DNA from: Streptomyces sp. P3
Lineage (GTDB): Bacteria; Actinomycetota; Actinomycetes; Streptomycetales; Streptomycetaceae
Direction of reading: 5' to 3'
DNA length: 64,000 nt
Assembly: GCA_016893485.2 (NCBI GenBank)
Contig: JAFEKX020000001.1
Coordinates: forward strand, 7,147,501-7,211,500
Shown here piece after piece: positions 38,115 to 48,425 of the stretch (its first letter is position 1; each line of letters begins with the position of its first letter). The notes below the pieces were generated by a model that saw only the letters and a program-made list of their open reading frames with translations, ran no database searches and was not told the DNA's origin. Position numbers and translations under genes: made by a program.

Positions 38115-39258
38115 CGGAGAACGCCTGGACGCGCTGGCCCTCGCGGGAGGCGCTGGGCCGTGAGGGGGTCTCACGGCCCCGGCGACTGCTCGCCTGGGCC
38201 GTCCGGCTGTTGGTGATCGGCGTGCTCCTGGGGGCGCGCTCACCGGCAGCCACATCCACGGCTGGGCCCTGGCCGGAGGCGCGGCCGGGATCCTGTTGGC
38301 GGCGGTCACCGCCTGGGCGTTCTGGCGCACGACTCTCGCCCACAGGCTCTGGCCGTCGGTGGCACTCATGGCCGTGCTCCTCGGGATGGCGGTCGGGGAC
38401 AGGCAGCAGGTTTCAGGGTTCCGGCCCTCGTCATCTGGTGCGGTTGTGCCGTCAGCTCGCTGGAGCGGCTGCCCATCGCGGTCGCCGTACCGGTGACCGC
38501 GGTGTCCCTCGCGACCTTCGCCGCGGTCAACAACGACGTCTGGCTGACGACCGCGGTCACGACGGCGGGCCTGGCCCTCGCCGGATACACGCTCCGCCTC
38601 GACGCCGAGGCCAGGGGCAGCGCCCAGCGGCTGCTGACCCAGGAGCGCATGGCGAGAGCGGCCGAGGCGGAGTCAGCCGCGCTGGCGGACGGGCCCGTAT
38701 CGCCCGGGAGATCCACGACGTGCTGGCGCACAGCCTCTCGGCCCAGCTCGTGCACCTGGAGGCGGCCCGGCTGCTGATCGAGCGAGGCGCCGACCGGGAG
38801 ACGATCCTGGAGCGGGTCGTCGCGGCCCGGGGATGGCCCGTGACGGACTCTCCGAGACCCGGCAGGCGTTGTCCGCGCTGCGGGGTGAGATGAGCCCACT
38901 GGAGGACTTCCTGTCCGAGATCGTCGGTACGACCGGAGGCGCCGAGGTCACCGTTACGGGTGATCGGAGACGGCTCTCCGCCGAGGCCTCGCAGGCCGTG
39001 CGCCGGGTCGCCCAGGAGGCCCTGACGAACGTCCGGAAGCACGCCCCGGGCGCCAAGGTGCTGCTCACGTTGGACTACGGCGAGCGCGAAGTGACCCTGG
39101 ACGTACGGGACTCGGGCGGCTCGCCCGGCGAACTGACCGGGGCGGGAGGTGGATACGGTCTGCTGGGCATGCGGGAACGCGCCGAGTTGCTGGGTGGTTC
39201 GCTGCGCGCCGAGCCGGACGAGGAGGGATTCGTGGTGACGCTGAAGGTGCCCGCATGA
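38111..39258 (+). CDS. Two-component sensor histidine kinase (HisKA_3/NarL-type partner), frameshifted
   Basis: An N-terminal membrane region of about five helices (LLAWAVRLLVIGVLLGA, ILLAAVTAWAFW, SVALMAVLLGMAVGD, VAVPVTAVSLATFAAV, AVTTAGLALAGYTL) is followed by the HisKA_3 dimerisation helix REIHDVLAHSLSAQLVHLEA, with the phosphoacceptor His. The HATPase domain has RVAQEALTNVRKHAPGA (N-box), DVRDSGGSPG and GGYGLLGMRERAELLGG. Breaks near 38240, 38430, 38690 and 38835 split the frame; about 382 residues. The stop overlaps the regulator start (ATGA). It forms a pair with the LuxR-type regulator downstream. Confidence 0.9.
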
Positions 39259-39941
39259 CGGAGGAGCCCGTGAAGAGGCCCGCGCGGGTCGTGGTCGCGG
39301 ACGACCAGACCGTCGTACGGGAAGGCATCGTGATGCTGCTGGGGCTGCTGCCCGGGATCGAGGTCGTCGGCGCCGCCGGCGACGGGGACGAGGCGGTGCG
39401 GCTCGTCGCCGAACTCGCCCCGGACGTCGTCCTGATGGACCTGCGCATGCCCCGCTGCGACGGCGTCGAGGCGACCCGGCGGATCCGTGCCGGGCATCCC
39501 GGTACGCAGGTGGTGGTGCTCACGACGTTCGCGGACGACGCGTCGCTGTTCCCGGCGCTGCGTGCGGGGGCGCGCGGCTATCTCACCAAGGACGCGGGCG
39601 GCGACGAGATCGTACGGGCCGTGGAGAGCGTGCTGTCGGGGGACGCGGGACTGTCGCCGAGCATCCAACGCCGGTTGCTGGAGCGGCTGTCGGAGCCCGA
39701 GCCACAGCCGGCGGCCGAGCCCGCCGAGCCGCCGGACGGGCTCACCGCGCGGGAGGTGGAGGTCTTGGTGCTGATCGCCGAGGGCCTGACCAACCAGGAG
39801 ATCGCCCGCGAGTTGCATGTCTCCACGGCGACGGTGAAGACCCACATCAACAACCTGTTCGCCAAGACGGGGCTCAAGGACCGTGCGCAGGCGGTGCGTT
39901 ACGCCTATGGGAAAGGACTGGTGCGGCCACCAGCGAGTTGA
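39255..39941 (+). CDS. NarL/LuxR-family response regulator
   Basis: Intact, 228 residues. The receiver domain has the acidic pair in VVVADDQTVVREG, the phospho-Asp in VVLMDLRMPRCDGVEA, the Thr switch in VVVLTTFADD and Lys in GYLTKDAGG. A Pro/Glu linker leads to the LuxR-type HTH (LTAREVEVLVLIAEGLTNQE, then IARELHVSTATVKTHINNLF). Start overlaps the kinase stop by four bases. Targets are unknown; the DUF485/symporter genes 69 bases downstream are candidates. Confidence 0.95.
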   Translation: MTEEPVKRPARVVVADDQTVVREGIVMLLGLLPGIEVVGAAGDGDEAVRLVAELAPDVVLMDLRMPRCDGVEATRRIRAGHPGTQVVVLTTFADDASLFPALRAGARGYLTKDAGGDEIVRAVESVLSGDAGLSPSIQRRLLERLSEPEPQPAAEPAEPPDGLTAREVEVLVLIAEGLTNQEIARELHVSTATVKTHINNLFAKTGLKDRAQAVRYAYGKGLVRPPAS

Positions 39942-40010
39942 GTCACCTGATGGGGTGAAGTGACCGGAGAAGAAGAGTCGGGGATCTTCCCGTTCTGTCC
40001 ATCCTTGGGC

Positions 40011-40570
40011 ATGCAGTCAAGCAACGGTCGTCCCCGCGGTGGCGGGAGCGGCCACGAGAGTCCGGCCGAGAACCACGAAGGTCATGACCTGACCCCCGCC
40101 GAGGCGACCGGAAAGGTGAGGTACCACGACCCCTGGTACGACGCGCTCGCGTCGGGCTGGGGCGAGTCGGACGGCGCGGGCGTGCCCGCCCCGAGGTGCC
40201 GGCCGCCCGCCGGGAGGACGAGGTCAGGGCGATGCGCGCCGCGGACGTGTATCGGGAGGTGCAGCGCAGCGCGGCCTTCCAGGAGGTGCGCGGCCGGTAT
40301 CTGCGGTTCGTGGTGCCGGCCACCGTCGTCTTCTTCACCTGGTACGTGGCCTACGTGGTGACGGCGACGACGGCACCCGGATTCATGGCCCGGCCGGTGG
40401 CCGGCGCGGTGAACATGGGGATGGTCGCGGGACTCGGACAGTTCCTCACCACCTTCCTGCTCACCTGGGCCTACGCCCGGCACGCGCGGCTGCGCAGGGA
40501 CCGGGCCGCGCTCGAACTGCGCTGGGACACACAGGAACTGACACGAGGCATTCGAGGCGGTACGTCGTGA
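40011..40570 (+). CDS. DUF485-family membrane protein, partner of the symporter (frameshifted)
   Basis: About 186 residues. The C-terminal 100 carry the DUF485 pattern: VYREVQRSAAFQEVRGRYLR, two membrane helices (FVVPATVVFFTWYVAYVVTA and AVNMGMVAGLGQFLTTFLLT) and WAYARHARLRRDRAAL. DUF485 proteins accompany acetate-type sodium/solute symporters (YjcH with ActP). One base is lost near 40190. ATG at 40011 has a poor ribosome site; a GTG near 40115 is an alternative. The stop overlaps the symporter start (GTGA). Confidence 0.85.
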
Positions 40571-42159
40571 CCGGGAACCATCAGACGCTGGCGCTGCTGC
40601 TGTTCAGCGTGTTCATCGCGGTCACCCTCGGGATCACCACCTGGGTGAGCCGCAACCGGCATGGATCGGAGGAGGAGTTCTACGCCGGCGGGCGGCTCTT
40701 CTCCCCGATGGAGAATGGTTTTGCCATCTCGGGTGATTATCTGTCCGCGGCCTCCTTCCTCGGGGTCACCGGACTCATCGCCCTGTTCGGCTACGACGGC
40801 CTGCTGTACGTGGTGGGCTTCTTCGTCGCCTGGCTCATGGTGCTGTTCCTCGTCGCCGAACTGGTGCGCAACTGCGGGCGGTTCACACTCGCCGACGTGG
40901 TCGCCGCCCGGATGAGCGAGCGGCCCGTGCGGATCGCGGCGGGAACTTCCTCGGTCACCGTGTCCGTTCTCTACCTGGTGGCGCAGATGGTGGGCGCGGG
41001 CAGCCTGGTCTCGCTGCTGCTGGGCGGGACGAGTCCGGCCGCACGGGCCTGGACCGTCATCGGCGTCGGGGCGCTCATGGTGATCTATGTGTCGATGGGA
41101 GGGATGCGGGCCACCACCTGGATCCAGATCGTCAAGGCGGTCCTGATGATGAGCGGCACCATCGCGCTCACGGTGCTGACCCTGGTCCGCTTCCACGGGA
41201 ACCTGAACCACCTGCTGCTCACGGCCGCCGCGCGCAGCGGTCACGGCGCGGCCTTCCTGGCGCCGGGGCTCAAGTACGGCGGGGACTGGACCGCGCGGTT
41301 CGACTTCATCAGCCTGGGCCTCGCGCTGGTACTGGGCACGGCCGGGCTGCCGCACATCCTGTCGCGCTTCTACACCGTGCCTACCGCACGGGCCGCGCGC
41401 CGTTCGGTGGTGTGGTCGATCGGGCTCATCGGCGCGTTCTACCTGATGACGATCGTCCTCGGCTTCGCCGCCGCTGCGGTCGTGGGACCGGACACGATCC
41501 GCAAGTCGAACGAGGCCGGGAACACGGCGGTCCCGCTGCTCGCCCTCGACCTCGGCGGAGGAGCCGATTCCACCGGAGGCACCGTCCTGTTCGCGATCGT
41601 CGCGGCCGTGGCCTTCGCCACGATCCTCGCGGTGGTCGCCGGGATCACCCTGGCCTCCTCGGCATCCGTGGCGCACGACCTGTACGCCTCGCTACGGCGC
41701 CCGAACGCCAAGCCGCGCAGCGAGGTGGCCGTGGCACGGGTCGCCGCGGTCGGCATCGGCATCGCGGCCATCGGGCTCGGCCTCATCGCCAGGAACCTCA
41801 ACGTCGCCTTCCTGGTGGGTCTCGCCTTCGCCGTCGCCGCCTCCGCGAACCTCCCCGTGCTGCTCTACTCGCTGTTCTGGCGCGGCTTCACGACCCGCGG
41901 CGCCGTGTGGGCCGTATACGGCGGACTGATCCCCGCGCTCGTGCTCGTGCTGCTGTCGCCGGTCGTGTCGGGCAGTCCTGAATCGCTGTTCCCGGGCGTC
42001 GACTTCCAGTTCTTCCCGCTGCAGAACCCCGGCCTCGTCTCGATCCCGCTCGGCTTCCTGGCCGGCTGGCTCGGCACGGTCACCTCGACGGAGGTCCCGG
42101 ACGAGGCCAAGCACGCGGAGACCGAGGTGCGTGCGCTGACCGGGGCGGGGGCCGTCTAG
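40567..42159 (+). CDS. Sodium:solute symporter family transporter (ActP-like cation/monocarboxylate)
   Basis: Intact, 530 residues, about 13 membrane helices. SSS-family features are EEFYAGGRLFSPMENGFAIS, GDYLSAASFLGVTGLIALFG, AQMVGAGSLVSLL, YVSMGGMRATTWIQIVKAVL, LGTAGLPHILSRFYTVP and AVVAGITLASSASVAHDLYA. This is the ActP branch, which imports acetate or other short monocarboxylates with a cation. The DUF485 partner is upstream and overlapping. The LuxR-type pair upstream may control it. Confidence 0.93.
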   Translation: MTGNHQTLALLLFSVFIAVTLGITTWVSRNRHGSEEEFYAGGRLFSPMENGFAISGDYLSAASFLGVTGLIALFGYDGLLYVVGFFVAWLMVLFLVAELVRNCGRFTLADVVAARMSERPVRIAAGTSSVTVSVLYLVAQMVGAGSLVSLLLGGTSPAARAWTVIGVGALMVIYVSMGGMRATTWIQIVKAVLMMSGTIALTVLTLVRFHGNLNHLLLTAAARSGHGAAFLAPGLKYGGDWTARFDFISLGLALVLGTAGLPHILSRFYTVPTARAARRSVVWSIGLIGAFYLMTIVLGFAAAAVVGPDTIRKSNEAGNTAVPLLALDLGGGADSTGGTVLFAIVAAVAFATILAVVAGITLASSASVAHDLYASLRRPNAKPRSEVAVARVAAVGIGIAAIGLGLIARNLNVAFLVGLAFAVAASANLPVLLYSLFWRGFTTRGAVWAVYGGLIPALVLVLLSPVVSGSPESLFPGVDFQFFPLQNPGLVSIPLGFLAGWLGTVTSTEVPDEAKHAETEVRALTGAGAV

Positions 42160-42171
42160 CGGTCCCTGTGT

Positions 42172-42215
42172 GCCGTAGCCACGCGTGAGTTGTGCGGCTG
42201 TCGCGTGGCTACGGC
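42172..42215. terminator. Bidirectional terminator
   Basis: GCCGTAGCCACGCG at 42172-42185 pairs perfectly with CGCGTGGCTACGGC at 42202-42215 between the convergent symporter and response-regulator genes. Its right arm overlaps the regulator stop codon. Confidence 0.85.
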
Positions 42216-42900
42216 GCCACCCAGGCGTAGCGGTGCTCCGGGCGGCCCGTGTCGCCGTACTTGAGGGAGAGGCGCAGGAGGCCGACCTGTTCCAGGTGGC
42301 GGAGGTAGCGCTGGGCCGTGGAGCGGCTCAGGCCTGTCTCGGCGGCGACCTCGTGGGCCGAGAGCGGGTGGCCGGCGCGGTGCAGGACGCCGCAGATCAG
42401 GTCGGTGGTCGGTTCCGAGTGGCCGCTGGGCAGGCCGGGGAGGCTGGTGCGGGCGTCGTGCGCAGGGCGCCGAAGATGCGGTCGACCTGCTCCTGACCGG
42501 CGATGCCCCGGCCGCCGACACGCTCGACGGTGCGCCGTAGGGCGGCGTACGAGTCGAGGCGGGTGCGGAGCGCGGCGAAGGTGAACGGCTTGACCAGGTA
42601 GTGCAGGGCGCCGAGGCGCATCGCGCGCTGCACGGTCGCCACGTCACCGGCCGCCGTGATCATGATGACGTCGGTGCCATGGCCCTGCTCCCGCATGTGG
42701 TGGACGAGTTCGAGACCCGTCCGATCGGGCAGATAGTGGTCGAGCAGCACCAGGTCGATGGTCCCGCGTTCCACGGTGGCCAGCGCCTGGGCAGCGCTGT
42801 GTGCGCGGGCGGCGACCCGGAATCCGGGAACCTTCCCCACGTACTTGGCGTTGATCTCGGCGACGCGAAAGTCGTCGTCCACGACCATGACGTCAATCAT
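42209..42900 (-). CDS. CitB/DpiA-type response regulator, orphan (RR1)
   Basis: About 230 residues. The receiver is MIDVMVVDDDFRVAEINAKY, LVLLDHYLPDRTGLEL (phospho-Asp), VIMITAAGD and LHYLVKPFTF, the CitB/DcuR signature. The C-terminal HTH is HPLSAHEVAAETGLSRSTAQ, then RYLRHLEQVGLLRLSLKYG. One base lost near 42440 separates the halves. No kinase is adjacent. It is closely similar to RR2 at 45946, so a duplication is likely. It is divergent from the ABC importer operon, across GCGAGCAAAA repeats, so it probably controls that operon. Confidence 0.9.
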
Positions 42901-42962
42901 TGGGCCTCTTTCCTCAAGGCCAGGCGAGCGTTAAGCCCGTGTTTCGGCTCCGCAGTTGTAGC

Positions 42963-43000
42963 GCGAGCAAAACGAGCACAACAGGCTCTTGCGAGCAAAA
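42963..43000. promoter_or_regulatory. Direct repeats in the RR1/ABC divergent promoter
   Basis: GCGAGCAAAA occurs at 42963-42972 and 42991-43000, 28 bases apart, with a further CGAGCACAA directly after the first copy. They are candidate binding sites of the CitB-type regulators. Confidence 0.5.
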
Positions 43001-43059
43001 GAACGGCTTGCGCCCAGAAGACTGCTGTTGTGGTCCGGGCCACATCTACGGTCCCGGTC

Positions 43060-43874
43060 ATGAGCGCAGACACCAGCCCCGCCATCGAGCTGCGGGGCGC
43101 GAGCAAGACCTTCAGGACCCCGTCGGGGGTCTGCACACGGCCGTACGGGGGCTCGATCTCACCGTCGGGCGTGGCGAGTTCGTGGCGGTCGTCGGCCCCA
43201 CGGGCTGCGGCAAGTCGACCACGCTGACCCTCGTCAGCGGGCTGGAAGAGCCCTCCGAGGGTGATGTCCTGGTGGCCGGTGAGCCGGTCTCCGGCGTCGG
43301 CGACAAGGTCGGCTTCGTCTTCCAGCAGGACGCCACCTTCCCCTGGCGCACGGTGCTGTCCAACGTCATGGCGGGCCCGCGCTTCCGCGGCGTACCGAAG
43401 GCGGAGGCCAAGGCGAAGGCGCGTGAGTGGCTGGCCCGGGTCGGGCTGTCCGCCTTCGAGGACCGCTATCCGCACCAGCTCTCCGGCGGTATGCGCAAGC
43501 GCGTCGCGCTCGCCGCGACCTTCGTCAACGACCCCGAGATTCTGCTGATGGACGAGCCGTTCTCGGCGCTCGACGTGCAGACCAGGGCTCTGATGTCGGA
43601 CGAACTCCTCGAGCTGTGGGAGGGCACCGGCGCCTCGGTCGTGTTCGTCACGCACGACCTGGAGGAGTCCATCGCGCTGGCCGACAAGGTCGTTGTCATG
43701 ACCGCGGGGCCCGCCACCGTGAAGCAGGTTTTCGACATCGACCTGCCGCGGCCCCGCAAGGTCGAATCCGTGCGCATGGAGCCGCGGTTCATCGAGATCT
43801 ACCGCGAGATCTGGGAGTCCCTGGGCGAAGAGGTCCGCATCACGCGCGCGAGAGGTGCGGCCAATGTCGCCTGA
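43060..43874 (+). CDS. ABC importer ATP-binding protein (SsuB/TauB/NrtD type)
   Basis: About 271 residues. Walker A GPTGCGKSTTLTLVSG, Q-loop VGFVFQQDATFPWRTV, signature YPHQLSGGMRKRVALAATFV, Walker B ILLMDEPFSALD and the switch His in VVFVTHDLEESIAL are all intact. This is the sulfonate/nitrate/thiamine-precursor branch. ATG at 43060; a TACGGT element at 43047 ends seven bases earlier, so a leaderless transcript is possible. One G is lost near 43124. It overlaps the permease gene by 11 bases. Confidence 0.93.
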
Positions 43875-44741
43875 CGTCATGCCCGAGAGCAAGGTCGTTC
43901 CGGCCGTGGTCGAGTCCGGTGCCACGTCGGACCGCGCCCATTCACGCGCGCGTGCCGCACGTAAACGCAAGGTCGGTGTCGCAGCGGCCCGGGTGCTGCT
44001 CCTGGTCGCCGTGCTCGGCCTGTGGGAGTGGCTCTCCCGGGTCAAGGTCATCGATCCGTTCAACTTCTCGATGCCCTCGAAGATCTGGGACCAGATCTAC
44101 ACCTGGGTGATGCACGGGACCGCGCTCGGCTCCCTGGGGAGCAGATCTGGTACACGCTCCAGGAGGCGCTGCTGGGCTGGATCATCGGTGTGGTCGCCGG
44201 TGTCGTGTTCGGTATTGCCCTGGGGCGGATCACCTTGCTCGCCGACGTACTTGGTCCATACATCAAGGTGCTCAACTCCATACCCAGGATCGTGCTCGCC
44301 CCGATCTTCGTGATCTGGTTCGGGCTCGGACCGGCGTCCAAGGTCGCCTCGGCCGTCGTGCTCGTCTTCTTCCCGGTGTTCTTCAACGCCTTCCAGGGTG
44401 CCCGTGAGGTCGACCGCAACCTGGTGGCCAACGCCCGCATCCTCGGTGCCAGCGACCGCCGGGTGACCCTCCAGGTGGTCATCCCGTCGGCCACCTCCTG
44501 GATCTTCACCAGCCTCCATGTCAGCTTCGGCTTCGCCCTCATCGGCGCGATCGTCGGCGAGTACATCGGCGCCACCAAGGGCATCGGCCTGCTCGTCGCG
44601 CAGTCCCAGGGCACCTTCAACGCGGCCGGCGTGTACGCCGCGATGGTGATCCTCGCCGTCGTCGCCCTGGTCGCCGAAGGGCTCCTGACCTTCGCCGAGA
44701 ACCGCATCTTCCGCTGGAAGCCGTCGGGCTCCGACAGATGA
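43864..44741 (+). CDS. ABC importer permease (SsuC/TauC type)
   Basis: About 292 residues with an N-terminal cytoplasmic stretch and six membrane segments (VAAARVLLLVAVLGLWEW, LLGWIIGVVAGVVFGIALG, IVLAPIFVIWFGLG, AVVLVFFPVFFNAFQG, FGFALIGAIVGEYIG, MVILAVVALVAEGLLTF). The cytoplasmic EAA loop is ANARILGASDRRVTLQVVIP. One G is lost near 44138. It forms an operon with the ATPase and binding protein. Confidence 0.92.
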
Positions 44742-44813
44742 ACGGCCGCTCGCCGCAGCCCTGTTGAAGAGCCCTCTTCTCCGCCCCGCACCCTCACAAG
44801 GACGTGAACCGCC

Positions 44814-45875
44814 ATGCGTAAAACCGCCAGATACGCGGCCCTGGCCGCCTCGGGCCTGCTCGCCCTCTCCTCCCTCACCGCCTGTGCCAACGACGCGGCC
44901 AGTACCGCTTCCACCGGCTCCGGCAGCAAGGGTGACGGCAAGGGCGAGAAGGTCAAGATCATGGTCGGTGGCCTGGACAAGGTCATCTACCTGCCCGCGA
45001 TGCTCACCCAGCGGCTCGGCTACTTCGACGCCGAGGGCCTCGACGTGGAGCTGCTGAGCGAACCGGCCGGCGTCCAGGCCGAGACCGCGCTCGTCTCCGG
45101 ACAGGTCCAGGGAGCGGTCGGCTTCTACGACCACACGCTCGACCTGCAGGTGAAGGGCAAGTCGGTCGAGTCCGTGGTGCAGTTCTCGCAGGCGCCCGGC
45201 GAGGTGGAGATCGTCTCCACGAAGGCGGCGGGGAAGGTCAAGTCGGCCAAGGACTTCAAGGGCAAGAAGCTCGGCGTGACGGGCCTCGGCTCCTCCACCG
45301 ACTTCCTCACCAAGTACCTCGCCGTCAAGAACGGCGTCAACGTCAGCGAGTTCACCCCGGTCGCCGTGGGCGCGGGACCGACCTTCGTCGCGGCGCTCCA
45401 GCAGGGCTCCATCGACGCGGGGATGACGACCGACCCGACCGTCGCGACGATCCTCGACAAGAAGGCCGGCAAGATCCTCGTCGACATGCGCACGCCCGAG
45501 GGTTCGCAGGCGGCGCTGGGTGGACCGTATCCCTCGTCAAGTCTGTACATGCAGACGGACTGGGTGAACGGCCACAAATCAACGGTGCAGAAGATGGTCA
45601 ATGCATTCGTCAAGACGCTCAAGTGGATGTCCACCCACAGCGCGACGGCGATCGCGGACAAGATGCCCGCCGACTACTCCCAGGGCAACAAGTTCCTCTA
45701 CGCGACCGCGATCAAGAGCACGCTGCCGATGTTCACCAAGGACGGCGTGATGCCGACGAACGGCCCGGAGACCGTCGAGAAGGTGCTCAAGGCGTTCAAC
45801 CCCACCATCAAGAACGCCGACGTGGACCTCGACAAGACGTACACGACCGAGTTCGTGAAGAACGCGGCAGGCTGA
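44814..45875 (+). CDS. ABC importer substrate-binding lipoprotein (NMT1/THI5/SsuA-like)
   Basis: Intact, 353 residues. Lipoprotein signal with the lipobox LSSLTAC at residues 18-24. The binding domain has KVKIMVGGLDKVIYLPAMLT, LGYFDAEGLDVELLSEPAGV, LVSGQVQGAVGFYDHTLDLQ, the Gly-rich GLGSSTDFLTKYL, AGPTFVAALQQGSIDAGMTT and KMVNAFVKTLKWM. The family binds aromatic or aliphatic sulfonates, nitrate or pyrimidine precursors; the substrate here cannot be decided. ATG follows AAGGACG. Confidence 0.92.
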   Translation: MRKTARYAALAASGLLALSSLTACANDAASTASTGSGSKGDGKGEKVKIMVGGLDKVIYLPAMLTQRLGYFDAEGLDVELLSEPAGVQAETALVSGQVQGAVGFYDHTLDLQVKGKSVESVVQFSQAPGEVEIVSTKAAGKVKSAKDFKGKKLGVTGLGSSTDFLTKYLAVKNGVNVSEFTPVAVGAGPTFVAALQQGSIDAGMTTDPTVATILDKKAGKILVDMRTPEGSQAALGGPYPSSSLYMQTDWVNGHKSTVQKMVNAFVKTLKWMSTHSATAIADKMPADYSQGNKFLYATAIKSTLPMFTKDGVMPTNGPETVEKVLKAFNPTIKNADVDLDKTYTTEFVKNAAG

Positions 45876-45907
45876 CGGTCGCGCGGTCGGCATCCGTACA
45901 GGAGGGC

Positions 45908-45945
45908 GGGTACGGCCTCTTCCCCACCCCCCACAGGCCGTGCCC
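45908..45945. terminator. Hairpin between the convergent ABC and RR2 genes
   Basis: GGGTACGGCCT at 45908-45918 pairs with AGGCCGTGCCC at 45935-45945, with one G-T pair. Confidence 0.65.
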
Positions 45946-46624
45946 TCAGGCGCGGGTCGCCCACACGTAACGGTGTTCCGGGCGGCCCGCGTCGCCGTAT
46001 TTCAGCGTCAGCCTGGCCCGTCCGGTGCGCTCCAGGAGCTTCAGATAGCGCTGGGCGGTCTGTCGGCTCACCCCCGTGCGATCGGCGATCTCCTGGGCGG
46101 ACAGGGGCCTTCGGCGTGCATGAGGGACTGGCGGACGAGTTCCGCCGTGGTGGGGAGTGCCCTTTGGGCAGTCCGGGCTCCGAGGGTGCCGACAGGGCGC
46201 CGAAGATGCGGTCGACCTCGGCCTGTTCGGCCTCGCCGCCGCCGTCGAGGGTGCGGCGCAGTTCGGCGTACGCCTCCAGCTTGGCGCGCAGGCCCGCGAA
46301 GGCGAACGGCTTGACCAGGTACTGCAGGGCACCGTGGCGCATCGCCGCCTGCACGGTCGTCACGTCCCTAGCGGCCGTCACCATGATCACGTCGGTCTGG
46401 TGACCGCGCCTGCGCATCTCCTGGACGACCGCCAGGCCCGTCTCGTCGGGCAGATAGTGGTCCAGGAGGACCAGATCCACCTGGGGCAGCGCCTCCAGCC
46501 GGTCGAGCGCCTCGGACGCGCTGTGCGCCTCGGCCGCGACATGGAAGCCCGGCACCTTCTCCACGTAGGCCGCGTTGACCTGTGCGACCCGGGTGTCGTC
46601 GTCCACGACCAGGACCTCGATCAT
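45946..46624 (-). CDS. CitB/DpiA-type response regulator (RR2)
   Basis: About 226 residues. The receiver is MIEVLVVDDDTRVAQVNAAY, LVLLDHYLPDETGLAV, VIMVTAARDV and LQYLVKPFAF. The HTH is LSAQEIADRTGVSRQTAQRY, LKLLERTGRARLTLKYG. Breaks near 46110-46150 separate receiver and HTH. Its ATG overlaps the kinase stop (ATGA), so it is the cognate regulator of the CitA-type kinase upstream. Very similar throughout to RR1. Confidence 0.92.
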
Positions 46625-48287
46625 CGTGACTCCTCCTCGGCGACGGGCTCCCCGGGGCGGTGAGGGCCGGGGCGAGGTCCGGTTCGGTCATAGCCTCGGG
46701 GAGGACGACGACGAACTCCGCGCCGCCGCCGAACGCCTCGGTTGCCACCGCGCTGCCTCCCTGCCGTTCGGCGAGCCGACGCACCAAGGAGAGCCCGATT
46801 CCGCGCTTTCCGTGAGCCGGGGCTTCTTCGTGGACCATCCCTCGGTGAAGATCAACTCCCGTTGCTCCGCCGGGATTCCGGGCCCCGTGTCGCGCACCCG
46901 GAGCACCGTCGTACGCCCCTCCGTCCGCAACTCGACCTCCACGCGTGCGTGCGGTGTGCCCGCGACGGCGTCGAGCGCGTTGTCCACCAGGTTGCCGACG
47001 ACCGTGACCAGCCCGCGCGGGTCGATCAGCCGGTCCGGCAGCCAGGTCCGGTCGGAGATCCACAAGGCGACGCCCCGCTCGGCCGCGACGGTCGCCTTGC
47101 CCACCAACAGGGCGGCGAGCAGCGGGTCCTGGATCTTCTCCGTGACCTGCTCGGCGGTCGCCCGGTGATCGCCGACCACCTCGCCGACGAAGTCCACGGC
47201 ATCGTCGTACATCTCCAGTTCGAGCAGTCCCAGGAGTGTGTGCATACGGTTGGCGTGCTCATGGTCCTGGGCGCGCAAGGCGTCGATCAGGCCGTGCGTC
47301 GAGTCCAACTCCCGGCCGAGCTGCTCCAGTTCGGTGCGGTCGCGCAGGGTGGCGACGGCGCCGCCGTCGTCGGTGGGCATCCGGTTGGTGACCAGGACCC
47401 GCTGACCCCGGACGGCGAGCAGGTCGGTGCCGGTGACCCGGCCGGCCAGGACGTCGGTCGTCCGTCCCTCGCCGAGCGCCTCGTCCAGGGAGCGGCCGAC
47501 CGCCTCGTCACCGATGCCCAGCAGGCGCCTCGCCTCGTCGTTCAGGAGGCGTATGCGGCCGGTGCGGTCCAGGGCGACGACGCCCTCCCTGATGCCGTGC
47601 AGCATCGCCTCGCGCTCCGAGAGCAGCGCCGAGATGTCCGAGAAGGCCAGGTCCCGGGTCTGCCGCTGGACCCTCCGGGAGATCAGCCAGGCCGCCAGGG
47701 CGCCGACCGCGAGCGCGCCCCGGCGTACGCCAGCAGCCCCGGGATCGCGCTGATCAGCTGCGCGCGGACGCTGTCGTACTTGATGCCCACGGAGACCGCC
47801 CCGACGACCGTGCCGTCGGTGTCCCGCAGGGGCACCTTGCCGCGCGCGGAGCGTCCCAGGGTGCCCTTGTCGATCTCCTTGACCTCCTGGCCCGCCAGGG
47901 GCTGGCCGGGAGAGGTCGAGACGAAACGGCCGATCTCGCTCGGCGTCGTGTGCGACCACCGCATGCCCCGCCAGTCCATCACCACCACGTACTCGGCCTT
48001 GGTGGCCTTCCGGATCCGCTCCGCCTCCCGCTGCACGGGTCCGTCCACGGTCGGAGGGGTGTTCTGGATCTCCTTGACGATCTGCGGCTGCTGCGCGGTC
48101 GTCTGGGCGATGGCCAGGGCGCGGTTCATCGCCTCTTGGTCCAGCTGCTTGCTCAGCGGCGCGAGGAACAGCCCGGTCGCCAGGACCGCGACTCCGGCGG
48201 CGATCGCCAGCTGCATCAGCAGCACCTGGGAGAACACCCGCCGCGGCAGCCCGAGGCGCCGGCGGCGTGCGGGGGAGTGGGGCTCAT
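46621..48287 (-). CDS. CitA/DcuS-type sensor histidine kinase (frameshifted)
   Basis: About 555 residues. TM1 is VLLMQLAIAAGVAVLATGLF. A periplasmic PASp/Cache sensor includes AQTTAQQPQIVKEIQNTPPT, EYVVVMDWRGMRWSHTTPSE and GTVVGAVSVGIKY, as in citrate/C4-dicarboxylate sensors. TM2 follows, then a cytoplasmic PAS domain (VVALDRTGRIRLLNDEARRL). The SPOB-type His helix is LDSTHGLIDALRAQDHEHAN with the phospho-His in DHEHANRMH, and the HATPase domain has VVGNLVDNALDAV and RDTGPGIP. Breaks near 46655, 46835, 47720 and 48272. Small carboxylates or related anions are the likely signal. Confidence 0.9.
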
Positions 48288-48425
48288 ACCCCTGACCGTA
48301 CGTGCCGGGACGGGGGCTGCCCCAGGGGTGTGGCGCGGATCTCTTGACCAGTTCTTGGGAAAACCGGCCTCCAGAAGAGGGCGATTTTCTGTCCGGGCCC
48401 TCCAGGGGGCCGGCTGTCGTGCGGG

